Below are positions 1 through 11,600 of a DNA stretch of 64,000 nt, in pieces. Under the pieces are notes generated by a model. That model ran no database searches and was not told the DNA's origin. It saw only the letters and a program-made list of their open reading frames with translations. The stretch spans positions 6,463,930 to 6,527,929 of the forward strand of contig JASSKH010000007.1 in NCBI GenBank assembly GCA_031763025.1, in the 5' to 3' direction. Positions within the stretch are counted from its first letter, which is position 1. The number at the start of each line of letters is the position of its first letter. Source of the stretch: Macrocystis pyrifera. Taxonomy: Eukaryota > Sar > Phaeophyceae > Laminariales > Laminariaceae. A program made the translations under genes and the position numbers.

Positions 1-260
1 ATATGCGTTTTCAATCAGGGGGTGGTCTATTTGTGTCCCCTGGATAGGAGTTGTCTATAATTCAGTAAGCGTTTCTAGCTTATATATCTCCGGATGGTTT
101 TCAGCTTATATGGCCCGTTCGGGGGGTTCCCTTAATTCGGTAAGCGATTTTGTTCGGGGATATTTTTCGTGTCCTCTTGATGGGGTTTCCATCATTTCGG
201 TAGGCTTTTGCTCGGGGATGGGCCGTTAGGCCTCCTGATCGGGCTCTCCGCTATTTCACA
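1..260. repeat. Degenerate tandem repeat, unit about 60 bp
   Basis: Four to five diverged units share the core ATTCRGTAAGCG followed by TCGGGGAT and a TCCTGATGGGGTTTCC-like stretch, spaced about 60 bases apart (cores near 60, 136 and 197). No open frame runs through it. It looks like an old minisatellite; the left end is cut by the window. Confidence 0.5.
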
Positions 261-300
261 TCGGTGTTGCTTCGCCCACAAAACCAAAAAATGAGGTACA

Positions 301-350
301 GCCTATACCGTCAAGAAATATTGAAGCCTACACCGTCAAGAAATATTGAA
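301..350. repeat. Two-unit 25-bp tandem repeat
   Basis: Positions 301-325 and 326-350 are the same 25-mer with one difference (GCCTATACCG against GCCTACACCG, then TCAAGAAATATTGAA). No associated gene is visible. Confidence 0.75.
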
Positions 351-1681
351 ACCGGAGTTTGGTGAAAACCAGCCCCTCACAATCCCTTTGAAGCATTCAG
401 CACTCTGCGCTCTTTCACTGGCGTCGTTCTCCCCACTAAACACTTCAAATGTGATGCCACGCCCGGAGGAGCTCAACCAAGTAACGATGGAGTCTGATCT
501 GTAGTTGGTTTTGGCTTTGTCGTGCTATAATCGGAGAAACTCGATGCACCGCGGCCACGCAGTTTTATCCTATGCACAGCCGCCATGTAAGCTCCAGCAA
601 TCCAGCCAACACTTTAGGCAATTTTCACGGCGACCGTCGCGGTGAAAAACGTTAAAGATATCGCCAAATATTGACCGTGTCCTATGTACACAGTAAGGGA
701 AGGTATTTCCAGGGTGGTCGACTCCTGGATTCATCTCACGGACGCCGAAATCGGCTCGAGAAGTACCTCCAAGAACAAAGAATTGTCAAAAAGTACTGCG
801 TTTTTTATAGTGTTGTAGAGATGGAACACAGAAAACGTTACCTGGTACATCGTTGAGACGTTCTATAAGATTCGGACGTAAGAGTACCGTTCAATCATGG
901 CTGCAGCAGTAAACCAAAATAACTTGGCCACAGTATAACAAAGAACAAACCCAATTACCTGGAACCACATTATCAAACTTAAGCGACCCTGCTGCCGCGT
1001 TGCCACACTGTAGTGAGAGCACCAAAAAGTTCATGGCAGGGTTGTGCACTTTCGGATTAGCTGTGAGGCCGGAGTTATGGCAGAATTGCGGAAAATCGTC
1101 CACGAAAAAACCCAGTGGTAGAGGTGCTTCCAGGTGTGGACAGGTATACGTGGGAGCATTTTCTTTTTGGGGTACATACCTGGTAATACAGTACAGTAGT
1201 GTTGAACCAGGTTGTAGTGTAGCAGGAGCGTCTATTAGAGCAGCAGTGAGTAGTAGTCGTATAAACAGTAGTATTAATAGTACAAAAGAAGTAGTATCGT
1301 ATCAGTACAGCAGTACCACGTATAGTAGCAGTGGCAACAGTCGCACAATAGTAAATATAGTATAGCTGTCGCTAGGAACTCTCGAAGCAGGATGGTAGTG
1401 GATGGCTGACCGTAGTTGTTGATATTGCCTCATCACTATGCTTTAGACATACGTCGTCACAAGACAAGCTCCGATAAATAAGTATCAGATGTAATGTTAA
1501 ATGGTCTGCACCTGACACATCCAACAGAGCTGTTCGTAGCAGGTGCCACCACTACTATTGATACTGCTGTACGATATCTACAACAGAGCTCTCCAAACAA
1601 ACTTCGGAACATGCACAGCCTCACCTTACACATCAGCCGACGCTCCATGCTCATCCTTCTCGATGACCCAGATTTTTCACC
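351..1681. other. Non-coding stretch with AGT/CAG-rich low complexity
   Basis: I see no convincing exon here. From about 1185 to 1365 the plus strand is a degenerate mix of AGT, CAG and GTA triplets, which creates a long but meaningless Ser-rich frame. Two TACCTGGTA palindromes occur (839-847 and 1177-1185). Confidence 0.5.
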
Positions 1682-2066
1682 TCCGGCGCTAGGGTTGAAA
1701 TCCTTGACATTTGCCCAATTCAACTCGCAGGTTCGAGCTCGGCCCTCGTGAACTGCGTAGAAGCCCGTATCGCCCATTTTCACGAGTGGCCATACCCCTT
1801 CATCCCTTGCTCGCTCCACCTCACCTACTAACGCCGTTGCGTCTTTGCCGGAAAGGTATTTTTTCTCTTCAGCCATCCGGATGCTTTGCATTAGCTCGTC
1901 CAATGTCCTCTGGCTTCCAACCACCACCAGGGTTGCCTTCTTAGCGCGCCCTTGTCTCAAATGTTCAAATGCCACTCTAGCATGTTTGCAAACGCTCGAA
2001 GCAGGACTGGGCACGTTGTCGTTCTCCGCCAAAGTCTGGCGTCGCCCATGAGACATGGTCGACATC
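1682..2066 (-). CDS. Hypothetical protein exon, unrecognised
   Basis: This minus-strand frame is open for about 128 codons and looks coding: charged and helix-rich, with a stretch LVVVGSQRTLDELMQSIRMAEEKK followed by a KDATALVGEVERARDEGVW segment. I place the left end at a splice donor (GGAG|GTGAAA, GT at 1680-1681) because the frame turns low-quality beyond it. A good acceptor (TTTCATTGCAG) ends at 2067, and Met codons lie just inside (2065 and 2056), so this is either a first coding exon after a 5' UTR intron or an internal exon. No conserved motif, signal peptide or membrane segment is visible and I do not recognise the family. No neighbouring exon was found with confidence. Confidence 0.4.
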
Positions 2067-3720
2067 CTGCAATGAAACCGGAGGTTGACAGTTGGACCGG
2101 GGAGAATCAGTAAGGCGTAGACGTGACTGGCCAGCGTCAAACAGCACATGAGCCAGTTCTTACATCGGACCGCGCGTACCAGTCGCAGATTTCTTCTCTA
2201 ACTGGTATCCTTTAACAGCCATAGCGCCCGTCGGTATTATGATGGTCGCGAGGCTCAAGTACTCATGCAAACAATTCGACAGTGACTACCGAGATCCGGC
2301 AACTCGGCGTTCTCGCGAGAAACGCGGTGCCTTGAAACGGACCTACCAGGGAAGTACCACAGGTTTTTTCAACGCAAATGGCAGCTCTCAGAACACAGGG
2401 GGAAATTTACACCGTATATCGTGCTAATGCTGTGAGACAACGAAAGCACGGCTAACTAGACCAGAAGCAAAAACGACACAGATAGCCGGGGCGTACACGT
2501 ACCCGGGGTCAGATACCACGAGACACTGCCGGTACAATGAACAACGTAAGGAAGGAAGCGTGGTGCAATAGTAATTCACAAGCATTGTTTAAACTCACTC
2601 ATGGCAGTCGCTCCGCGAGCAGGAGCTACGGTTAGAATGGGTATCCACGGCGGTCACCACCCTATCCTGCCCAGAAGAGGTGCACACCGATACAGTCGTG
2701 TAGTCCTAACCTAGTTCTCGCGGCAAGATGAAAACGTCTTCATGCTTCTTGCGCGGCGCTGAAAACACTCGACCACTGGCCTGGTGTCCCGGCCCCCCTT
2801 GATCCGTGCCCTCGCCCATTGACCCTCCCAGCCGGCTGGCGGGGTGCACTTACACGCTTCGTCCGGCAACTGAACGGGTTGGAATCAACACAATAGCGAC
2901 CCAGCACATAACCAAGAACAACGACGAAAACGATGGTCGATAATTACGAGTATTAGTAGACATCTCCATAGCACCAGGTACTCGTAGTCACCACGATTGA
3001 TAGAGGCGGGTACCGTCAGAGAGAAAAAAAACGGTTTTACGGTGGTTCTTGGAAACTCAGCAGGGGTCTGCGAGTACTCGTAGACGGTTACTACTTAAGC
3101 TACATGACCGGACTTTGTTCTGCCCAGTTAAACCGGTTGGTTAAACCAGTTAACCGGTTGACGGATATAACCGGCAGTTCGCTGGTCTGACCTGTGAACG
3201 ACCAGGACCAACACTTTGTTCGTGATTGTATTGGCTGAAAAGGAGAGCTACTGCTGTAGTCGTTGATTGTTGTTTTTTTTTCTCACTGCAACAGCAGTGG
3301 GGGCCCGGAAATCGCAAACGTCATTTTCGCGCTGGGGCTCGCAGTTTTATTTTGTGTGCTCTCATCCAAGTCTCATCAGCTACATTTCTTAAAATATAGG
3401 TTATTATTTTCTATTAATAGGACAAATTTCGACCGTTTTCAGTGTTTTTCGTTTCTTTTTTTTGCAAGTATCGCAAAAACCGAATCTATCTCATGTATAC
3501 TTCGTATACGAGTGAAAACCACAGAGCACTCCTCGTAGATATTGACCACAAGGGCGACTGCACGGGCTCACGGGATGAAAATAATTTTATGGTTTTGGCG
3601 GTAGGGGACACAGCACTGAAACGACCGTAAGCACATGCATATGCATACCATAGCAGTCTTATTGATGGCAACATTTCTGAAAGTTTGGTGTTTAGGCGTC
3701 TCTTATCAAGTGCCAAGCTC
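2067..3720. other. No gene recognised
   Basis: Short frames only. At 3125-3165 there is a run of overlapping AACCGGTT-type half palindromes. T-rich stretches occur at 3260-3290 and 3440-3470. No splice-bounded exon is convincing. Confidence 0.4.
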
Positions 3721-3967
3721 CGGAACGGCCTCGTTTCTTACCTCAGGTAGGCGTCGATCGCATCTGTTTCTCACGTGACTGTTTCTTATCTTTTTGCTCG
3801 TTTTGAGCTGTGTTTCTTACACTCACTTTCCCGTTTTGTTGGACGGAGCGGCCTCGTTTCTTACCTCGGGTAGGCGCCAATCGCATCTGTTTTTAATATG
3901 GCTGTTTCTTATCGTGTTGCCCGTTTTGGGCTGTGTTCTTTTACACCCAATTTCCTATTTTACTGGA
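3721..3967. repeat. 123-bp tandem duplication
   Basis: Unit 1 (3721-3843) and unit 2 (3844-3967) align along their length: each starts CGGARCGGCCTCGTTTCTTA, continues through GGTAGGCG and ATCGCATCTGTTT, and ends near TTTTRYTGGA. About 15-20 differences separate them, so the duplication is not recent. No gene overlaps convincingly. Confidence 0.75.
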
Positions 3968-4310
3968 CATTTTAGCCTTTCTTTCTCAGCAGAATACTTG
4001 TTTCATAGAGTACCAGGTACCAGGGACTGTATGTATATAGTCTTGCGATATCCAACAAGAAAAAACATGTCTCTGCTGTAGTCCGTTACGTATACCACGT
4101 ATACACACCAGGTACTGGTATACATCTGGCACCGGTATCGGCATGGTGAGAGCTCTGCTTGAGAGCTCTGCTTCCGCGGACCGAAACGAAACGTCCAGCG
4201 TTGTCTGTGAGAGACCAAAGTTCGATTCTGTGATTCTGTGGTGCATTGCTGTATTTATTAAACCCGGTTCAATTCTTGCCGGGTGAGGGGGATGCTTCGG
4301 GGACAATCAC

Positions 4311-4781
4311 TCACTTGACACAGTCGCACTTGCTGCTCGGTATGTTGTTGTGTACACAGCACTTCCGGTCCATGCCAGCATTGAAGGCGTTCTTGCCTCT
4401 CATGTGGCTCGCGCAGACCCACCGCTCGCACTTGGCCGATTGAGGACAAAGCTTCCTCCTTTGCCTGCAGTCTTCTTGCTTTCCGCTGCACTGGCTGCAC
4501 CTCTTCAGATACGTGAAGTTTTGCCTCCGCTTTGTGCTGCTAGCAGATCTCCCACCCGCAGTCTGCCTGCCATGTTCGTCTTGGGCACTTGGCTCGCGCG
4601 TCGGCTCCGAAACTGCACCAGCGGATTCCCCAGCTCCGCCAGCTTCATCACCGACATATCCACCGAGTCCGCCGGTTGCACCATCAAGGTGATGGTCGCT
4701 TCGCCCGCTCCCTAATGCTGCCGCTGGTGGTGGTGGTGGTGGTGGCGGTGGTGGTGCATATGTTCCGTCCATACCATCCAC
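4311..4781 (-). CDS. Pro-rich, Cys-rich putative zinc-binding protein
   Basis: A 156-residue frame running from ATG (4781) to TGA. Residues 1-20 are dominated by about ten consecutive prolines from a CCA/CCG repeat; residues 20-85 are Gly/Ala/Ser/Glu-rich and probably disordered. A basic segment (TKRRQNFTYLKR) then leads into a Cys-rich tail with the spacing C-x2-C-x6-C-x5-C-x5-C-x4-C-x2-H, followed by a CC pair and a final CDC near the C-terminus. That pattern suggests one or two zinc-binding knuckles like those at the C-termini of some DDE transposases, but I cannot assign a family. The frame is open upstream to a TAG near 4846, so the start could be an intron acceptor instead. No partner gene is adjacent. 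It could be the last exon of a larger gene or a transposase remnant. Confidence 0.4.
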   Translation of the reverse strand: MDGMDGTYAPPPPPPPPPPAAALGSGRSDHHLDGATGGLGGYVGDEAGGAGESAGAVSEPTREPSAQDEHGRQTAGGRSASSTKRRQNFTYLKRCSQCSGKQEDCRQRRKLCPQSAKCERWVCASHMRGKNAFNAGMDRKCCVHNNIPSSKCDCVK

Positions 4782-5327
4782 GGTTTTGTCCCCAGTTGTT
4801 CTGCGGTGTGTTGCGGCCGAGGCGAACCCCCACCGCTACTCTTCGTACAGCAGAGTAACAGAGTAACGCTCAGCAAGCAGCAACCAGTTTTAAAACAGCA
4901 TGAGCTGTTCAAAATCGAAGAAACACGATCGGTTGTCCAGCCGTCGGTAGATCAGGACGCAAAATGATTGGCCTGCATATCTACCTACAGCACTTTTCAT
5001 TCCCCGATTCCTATACTTTATCCAACATAACAATTCAGGTCTCTCGTAAAGGCTACTGCTGTTTGGTGGTATCTTTGGGTTTCGTATTGGAATGAGGCCA
5101 TACAATATTCAAATTTCCGGGGAATGGGTGTGTTCGGCGGAGATCATGTGTTGACCTGTGCCTGGCAAAGCTCAGCTGATAGGGTTGCATCAAGCATCAG
5201 CGCAGCACACCTGGCATCGCGCACCGCGGCGTGTTGCCAGCTCATTCACTGATACATAGCAGACCATTTTCAGTCGGTTTAGTGGTCCTCGTAGAGGACA
5301 AGTTGCTTCATTGGCAGCCGATAAAAA
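4782..5327. other. Intergenic stretch, no gene seen
   Basis: Lies between the minus-strand Cys-rich frame and the plus-strand decarboxylase, so it should contain two divergent promoters if both are genes. I see no TATA box or other element that I would defend. Confidence 0.35.
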
Positions 5328-5632
5328 ATGAGGGTATCTGGGAGGCACAGACTACTCGCAAGTTGCGGGTTTATCTTGGTCCAGGCTCTGCTGTTTTGCG
5401 TCGGGCCGAGCTCGTCCTTTCGTGTTGCCTCAGGCGACCGGCGGGCCGTGCGTGCGTTGCCGAGAGCTGTTCACATACGCACGCGTCGGAGAAGGTACTC
5501 GCCGGAAGGTTGTCGCGCAGCGAGGCAGGCCGCTGGTCTTGATCAGGACTCAACCCCTCTCGTCGATGCCTTGGCGAATGCGGCGAAAAACGTGCGGTCG
5601 CCTCTGTTCTACCCCGGTCACAAAATGGGCAG
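5328..5632 (+). CDS. Decarboxylase exon 1: targeting presequence and start of enzyme
   Basis: ATG at 5328-5330. Hydrophobic core LASCGFILVQALLFCV, then GPSSS|FRV, with Phe at the +1 position of the heterokont plastid signal; an Arg-rich segment (RTRRRRY) follows. The enzyme begins near DSTPLVDAL and reaches PGHKMGR. The donor is AG|GCAAGT (GC at 5633-5634); phase 2. Confidence 0.85.
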
Positions 5633-8600
5633 GCAAGTACTGCTGTTTGAGGCAAGCACTGTTGTGGTGCAGAGTGCAGGGAGTACCCTACGAGTATCCG
5701 CCAACTTTGGGGGAAAATACTCGGGTAAGTTGGGGTACTCGCGAATATTTACGTTTTTACGTTTACTTTGGGGGGGTACCCGGGTACCCGCATAGTCGGG
5801 TACCCGGGACCCAAATACTCGGTGAGGATGAAGTATTTCCCGTACACCCTTGACGGGTATTAGCAAGCCGGGTAATACTCGCGAGTACGCGAATAACTGG
5901 CGAAAGGGTAAAAATTTTCAGCGGTATGGTGTGGAATGCTTAAGACCGCACGTTATGGTACCACTTTGTGGCTCTCTCATCTTCCTGATGATGTTATTTC
6001 GCGACCCCAAAGTGTGAGGCATGTGCAACAACAGCAGCAGTGCCTGTGGTAAAAATCTGCAGTACCCGTACATAAATCAAATATCATACGTATCGTTCTC
6101 GTATATAGCACCAGAGCATCTATCATCGCATATATTTGAGCAACAAAAAATCGCGGCCAGAAGATTCTGTGGTGGCGTATTGTACTCGCCACTAACTCAG
6201 GGAGGTCCCATTACAATCTGTGAGCTCGGATCTTCAGGTTGGTAGGCTATTGAGGCATTTCGGTCCTGTTGGGATCAAGGTACGGTGACGGGCGAAGACC
6301 CAACCCAACCCCTAACCCTAACCCTAACCCTGACTCCAAACTGCAGCCAAAACGGGCCAAAACTGGCCATAAACACGGCTGCGCCGCGTTTGTATCTAAC
6401 CAGGAGATTTCTCAAATGCAGACGACGATTCCGAAGTGCAGACCGTGCTACACAATTTTCAAGTCAAAAACACCCCTAAAGATCCTAGCTCACAGATTGC
6501 AAAACCTACTCAATTCAGGGGTGAGATAGTGGCAAGAGGCCCTTTCTTGTTGAATGTTCACATCTTGGGAACCTGGTGGACCAACTTTGGTGTCCACACG
6601 AGGTGTATACCCACTTTCTTTGTGACCATGTTTCTAAGATCAAGATGAAACAGCTACAAAGTGGTACCAGCAAGGAGCGATTACCCAGTCGGGTAATGTT
6701 CGGGACGATGGCTGGTGGGAAGAACCCGAAACCTGGCGGACAGTTTAAGACTTGGTATAGATGCATAGTCGAAGACCTGAGAGAGTTCCAAGCCACCGAG
6801 GGTCAACAGAACTTGCCCCCTTAGTGTTTAGAGTTAAGACCGCACTGTGGTCCACTGCAGCAAAAAAGGCGGGGAAGTGGTACCGGGGAGTCATCGAAGC
6901 AGCCGAACGGTTCATGGTGAGGTGGCACGAGGATGAGGCACAGCTGAGTAGGCAGCGCTGCGCATCCGCCGTGGGTCGTGTCCAAGGGAATGGGGGGAAG
7001 GGGGGTAACAGAAGGAGTGGAAGGAAACCCGACCAAGGGAATGCGGGGAGGGGGGGGAACAGGAGGAGTAGAAGGGAAACCGCGGTAGACGAAATTAGGA
7101 AGGAGATGGCAGACAGAGTAGCAAGGCACCAGGCCGACTAGGAAGTAGAACATGCCTATGCTACTCGTGCCGCCAACTGGTGCAGCTGGTCCGAACGTGG
7201 TCTTCCTTTGTCTTTTTTTTTTTTTCTTGCGCTTGATCCTCTGTGTTTTTTTTTTTTTATTTTCTTTATCTTATTTTCTTCTATTCATGAGCCTTACGAA
7301 AGAAGTCGTGTGGCGGGAGTGGATGACGAGCCTGCTCTGCTTGTTTCATGTTGTCTGACGCCGAGGGCGGGGCATAGTTGACGAACGCAGGTCGGAGACG
7401 GTAGACAGGGTAGGTAGCAAGGTCCCAGGCGGACTACAGTAATAGGGAGGACCTGGCTATGCTACTCGTACCACAATGTGCTTCGGTTTGCCTGATATTT
7501 TCCCTTGGTTCTTAGTATCACTCTGTTTATATGTAGTGGTGTTTATATGTAGTGGGTTTTTTTCTTTAGTTCATTTTTTCAAGTGTCTGCCACATCCCCT
7601 GTGGGGGCGCACGACAGTTTGTTCTTTCTTTTTTTCTCTTCTTTTTTTTCCTTTTTCTCTTTTGATTTGTTTTCTTGGTTTGCTTTCGTTTTCTCTCTTT
7701 CATAGAATATGTATTTCGCGCCTTTCGTATCCAGTATGATGACATGGCATTGCATTGTCTACTGCATACGTAACAATGTAGCATCTCTGCGGCGTAGTTT
7801 TGTGACAGCAGAACTTGTATCTCTCTAGGATTGAAGAATCGATACGGACACTGGTTGTGCTGGATGTCGACGGGTAGAAATAACGGTTTAATGTGAAGAA
7901 CACACACACCATAACGTGCGGTCTAAGACAACATTTTAAATTCGAGAATAAGAGTTTCCTGCAGAACACCAGTCGCATAGCACCCAGGGGACGTGATTTC
8001 GGGGATAACAAGTTGACACATTTTCGTAAGCCCCGAGACTTCCGAGGTTAACCAACGGGTATTGGGGTACCCGGGCCCTAAACACTCGGTGGTTATAAAG
8101 TGTTACTCGTACCTGTGACGGGTAAAGCAAGCCGGGTAATACTCGCGAGTACCTGGGTGATTGACAACAGGGTACGTAACTACTGCTGGAACTTCTGTTG
8201 ATAGTACAGAGTACTCTCAAGCTCGTACACATCGTACAAGTACGAAGTATGATGAGATACTGCTGTATCCGTCCGTGCGTATATAGAACGATTTCACTCT
8301 GCCCATGGGGTGCCTCGAAGTTATTATAATGCTCTACAGTACTTCTTTCAAGTAACATGCCAAGACCGCCCTTCTACAGCGGCGCGCCTTCTCGGCTCGT
8401 GGACGACATCCTCGGAGGGAAGCTGGACGCCTTCATCCATGATCTGCCCGAGCTGCCCGAGCTCGACAACCTCTTCGCCCCGGAGGTTCGTGGCCGCAGT
8501 GTCGGAAACTGCTTTGTTTTTTTGAGTGCTTGTTCTGTGCTTGTTCTGTGCTTGTTCTGTGCACGGCGTGCGTCGTGCTGCTGTAAAGCAGTAGCAGCGT

Positions 8601-11600
8601 GCTTGGGTTCCACGGACAACAAATGTTCGAGCAGTAGCGGCAGCCCCCACACGGGAATGGATAGCTGGCGGGCTTAGGCCAAGGTGTCCGGATGTGTTTC
8701 CTGCACCTACCACCTCTTTGTGCAGTCGGTGAGGTTATTTTTCGGTGGCCGTCGACTGCTAGCTGGATACGTAAACAGATTTTTGTTTTTCAATAGTGAA
8801 ACTTGAAATTTGAAATTCGCCCTCCCCCCTCTGTAGGCAACAGCCGCCACCTGAGGCAGACCCCGCCAGGGACGAAATCGGCCTGAAATTAAAACACGAC
8901 CAACGGTATACCAGGTAACCAATTTTTGATGTCGCGGAGACTCAAAACCCGCACGGCCATCTCGCAACAAGAAAGACTGAACACGCACTATTGCTATGGC
9001 TGAACGTGTCTGTCGTCTTCCACGCCGGCCTCAGGGTCCGATTCGAGACGCCGAACTGCTGGCGGCGGACGCGTTCGGTGCAGCAAAGACTTGGCTGCTG
9101 GCCAACGGGAGGTGAGCCTATACCTTACTGCCCAACCGGCCGAGAGAGGCCTCTTCTGAGAGGGAGGGGGGGGGGCTGCCTTTGTAGGAACCCCCATTCG
9201 CCCCTGCCGCCGCCTTGTTCGGTTCACACTCCGTAAATTTTCCGTGGTCTACTATACGATGTGTGATTGGGAAGTCTATCGCAACTTGGTGCCCCAAAAC
9301 AGTGACCACCGCAAGGACAAATCCCACGCCCTTGGGGGGGAGGGGGGGAGGTGGTGCAGCGAGCCACGGGAGACTCGCCACCATACTTGGTGCGGAGCCC
9401 GCCTACGGGAGTGCCTGGCCGTTCCTGCCTGCTTGAATTGCGCTATGGGGAAGTATCAGGATGGAGCTCACCGACTCCCTGCTGAGGCCAGGGCGCTGCC
9501 CGTGAATGGACGCCTATGGTGTGCAGTGCGACACAATCGTGTCCCGCCTGACGGCTCCCGCTTCCTCATCACGCGAAATCGCCCCCCTCCCCCCCCCCTT
9601 CTCTTTCACGGATGGCGACGGCCCAGGAGACTACTGCACTGCAGCCGCTCCCACCTCTGCAGGCAGTTCCAACCCCTGACCCTCAACCTCCCACCTCCGT
9701 TTGTGTTTTTGTCAATCCCACTCCCCCCGGACGGGTCTCGACATGTATATGCTCGTGTTCGCGACTTTCACAGCACGTGTGGAGTCCTGTCCTCGATCAT
9801 CGCGTGTGTGCTGTGGCACAAATCCCGCCCACCGCTCGGATACCTCACGGAGGGCGGCGGTGACGTGGACGACGGGAGAGCCGCAGGGGCAGCGAAACCG
9901 CGGCGCAGCGTGGTAATCTTGCCGAGGGACGTGCACAAGTCTGCGGTCCACGCGCTTGTCCTCAGCGGTGCGACGCCGTGTTTCTTGCCGCCGCTCCGCC
10001 ACCCAGAGTCGGGGGTGAGCCTTGGCATTGGGAAGGCGGCACTTGAAGAAGCCCTCAAGGAGCACGGGGACGAGGTGCGTCGGCAGAGTCATGGACGTGA
10101 TGTGGGAGGACAAGGGGCGGGAGGGGAGGGGGTCGTTGTCAGCATGCCTCGGAGTTTAAACAATCAACCATGCTTTCCCCAAGGATGGAAACATTTTATT
10201 TGAGGCGACGGAGCTCACGGCGACTTGAGGGGCTTTCATATTGATGGGCACCGTTGGCTATCGGTTAACTATCGGCAGTCCTTTTCGCGATTTGGTTATC
10301 CGTTACGCGACGTTGCAGTCTGGGTGGAAACGGTGACGGCGTGCGAACCTCCATTCCCTCTATTCCCGCAAGCGTTGTGAAGACCGACATGGCGCGAGTA
10401 CCGCGCAGTCGTTGGCATTATCTGGTTGGATTGGCACGTAGAAAAGCGTGCGCATGGTGTGTGAATTTTCACGCAAAACGCAGCCACCCCATTTGACCGA
10501 AGCCGCGGTCAGGCCGCTCGTTGAGACGGAAAAGTAGGCTTGGCCTCCGGAACCACTCGACGACAGAAACCCTTGCCGGGGCAGTGGTGCCGGCAGACGT
10601 TTACCTCACCCTCGCACCTCTCGCGCTCGCACGGACAATTTCAGGTTGCGGCGGTGTTCGTGGTGTCCCCGACCTACGAGGGCGCCTGCTCGGACGTGAC
10701 CTCGGCTTCGCGGGCCTGCCACGCTGCCGGGGTTCCGCTTGTGGTGGACGAGGCTCACGGAGCACATCTCGCTTTTCTGGAGGCGCCTGGAGACGGACAG
10801 AGTTACCCTCTACAAGGTACGACAAACCACCCCTGCTCCCCTGTATTTTCCGTTCTTCGCAGTCATTTTGTGCTCGGCACTGCTGCTTACGGCGGAGGCG
10901 GGGGCGAGGACATCATTACACCGTCGATATCCTTACTCGGTTGGATTCCTGCTGCTGCCGATCGTGATGATCCCTCTCACGCCTCACGCCAAGGGGAGTG
11001 TAGGGCGGGCAGGCAGGCCAGGGAACGCGGGGAGCGCGATCGCGGAAGGCAAGGCTGGTGTAGGGGTATTGTGGGCCCTAGCGAAAAGGGACGCCAAGCA
11101 CAACTGCTACACCCGGTTGAACGGAGCGGAGAGACAGAAAGGCGAGAGCGCGGGCGGGCATTCTTGGGTGTCACGAACACCACCTTCGAGGAGTTTCGCC
11201 TCCATATTTACGTCTGAAGCACCTGAAACGCTATTGGCTGGCACCATTCAACTGGCTTCGACATTGTTATCGTGACCAACGACACCCTTAACACCATTTA
11301 CCCCTACCGAAGTAATGTTTTCGCCCTCTGACCGAGCCGCCTGACCACCGCCACCGCACCACCGACGTCCCGCTGCCTGACGCCGACCCGCTGTTTTTTT
11401 TGCGGTGATGAAACATAGCGGCGCTGCAGTGCGGGGCGGACCTCGTGATTCAGAGCGCTCACAAGACCCTGGGCTCGCTGACACAGTCGGCATTTTTGCA
11501 TCTGGGAAAAGGCAAGGGCTATATGAACAGCGCGAGCACGTATCGGTACTTCCCCGCTCTCTTTGTGGCACTCTTTGAGGGACAAAGAGGTGTTTTCCCC

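Noticed and set aside
1000..1365. Ser-rich 121-codon frame
   Set aside because: Produced by AGT-rich low-complexity DNA.
9244..10203. A 319-codon plus-strand open frame
   Set aside because: Only 9774-10074 of it is a decarboxylase exon; the rest runs through introns 3 and 4 by chance.
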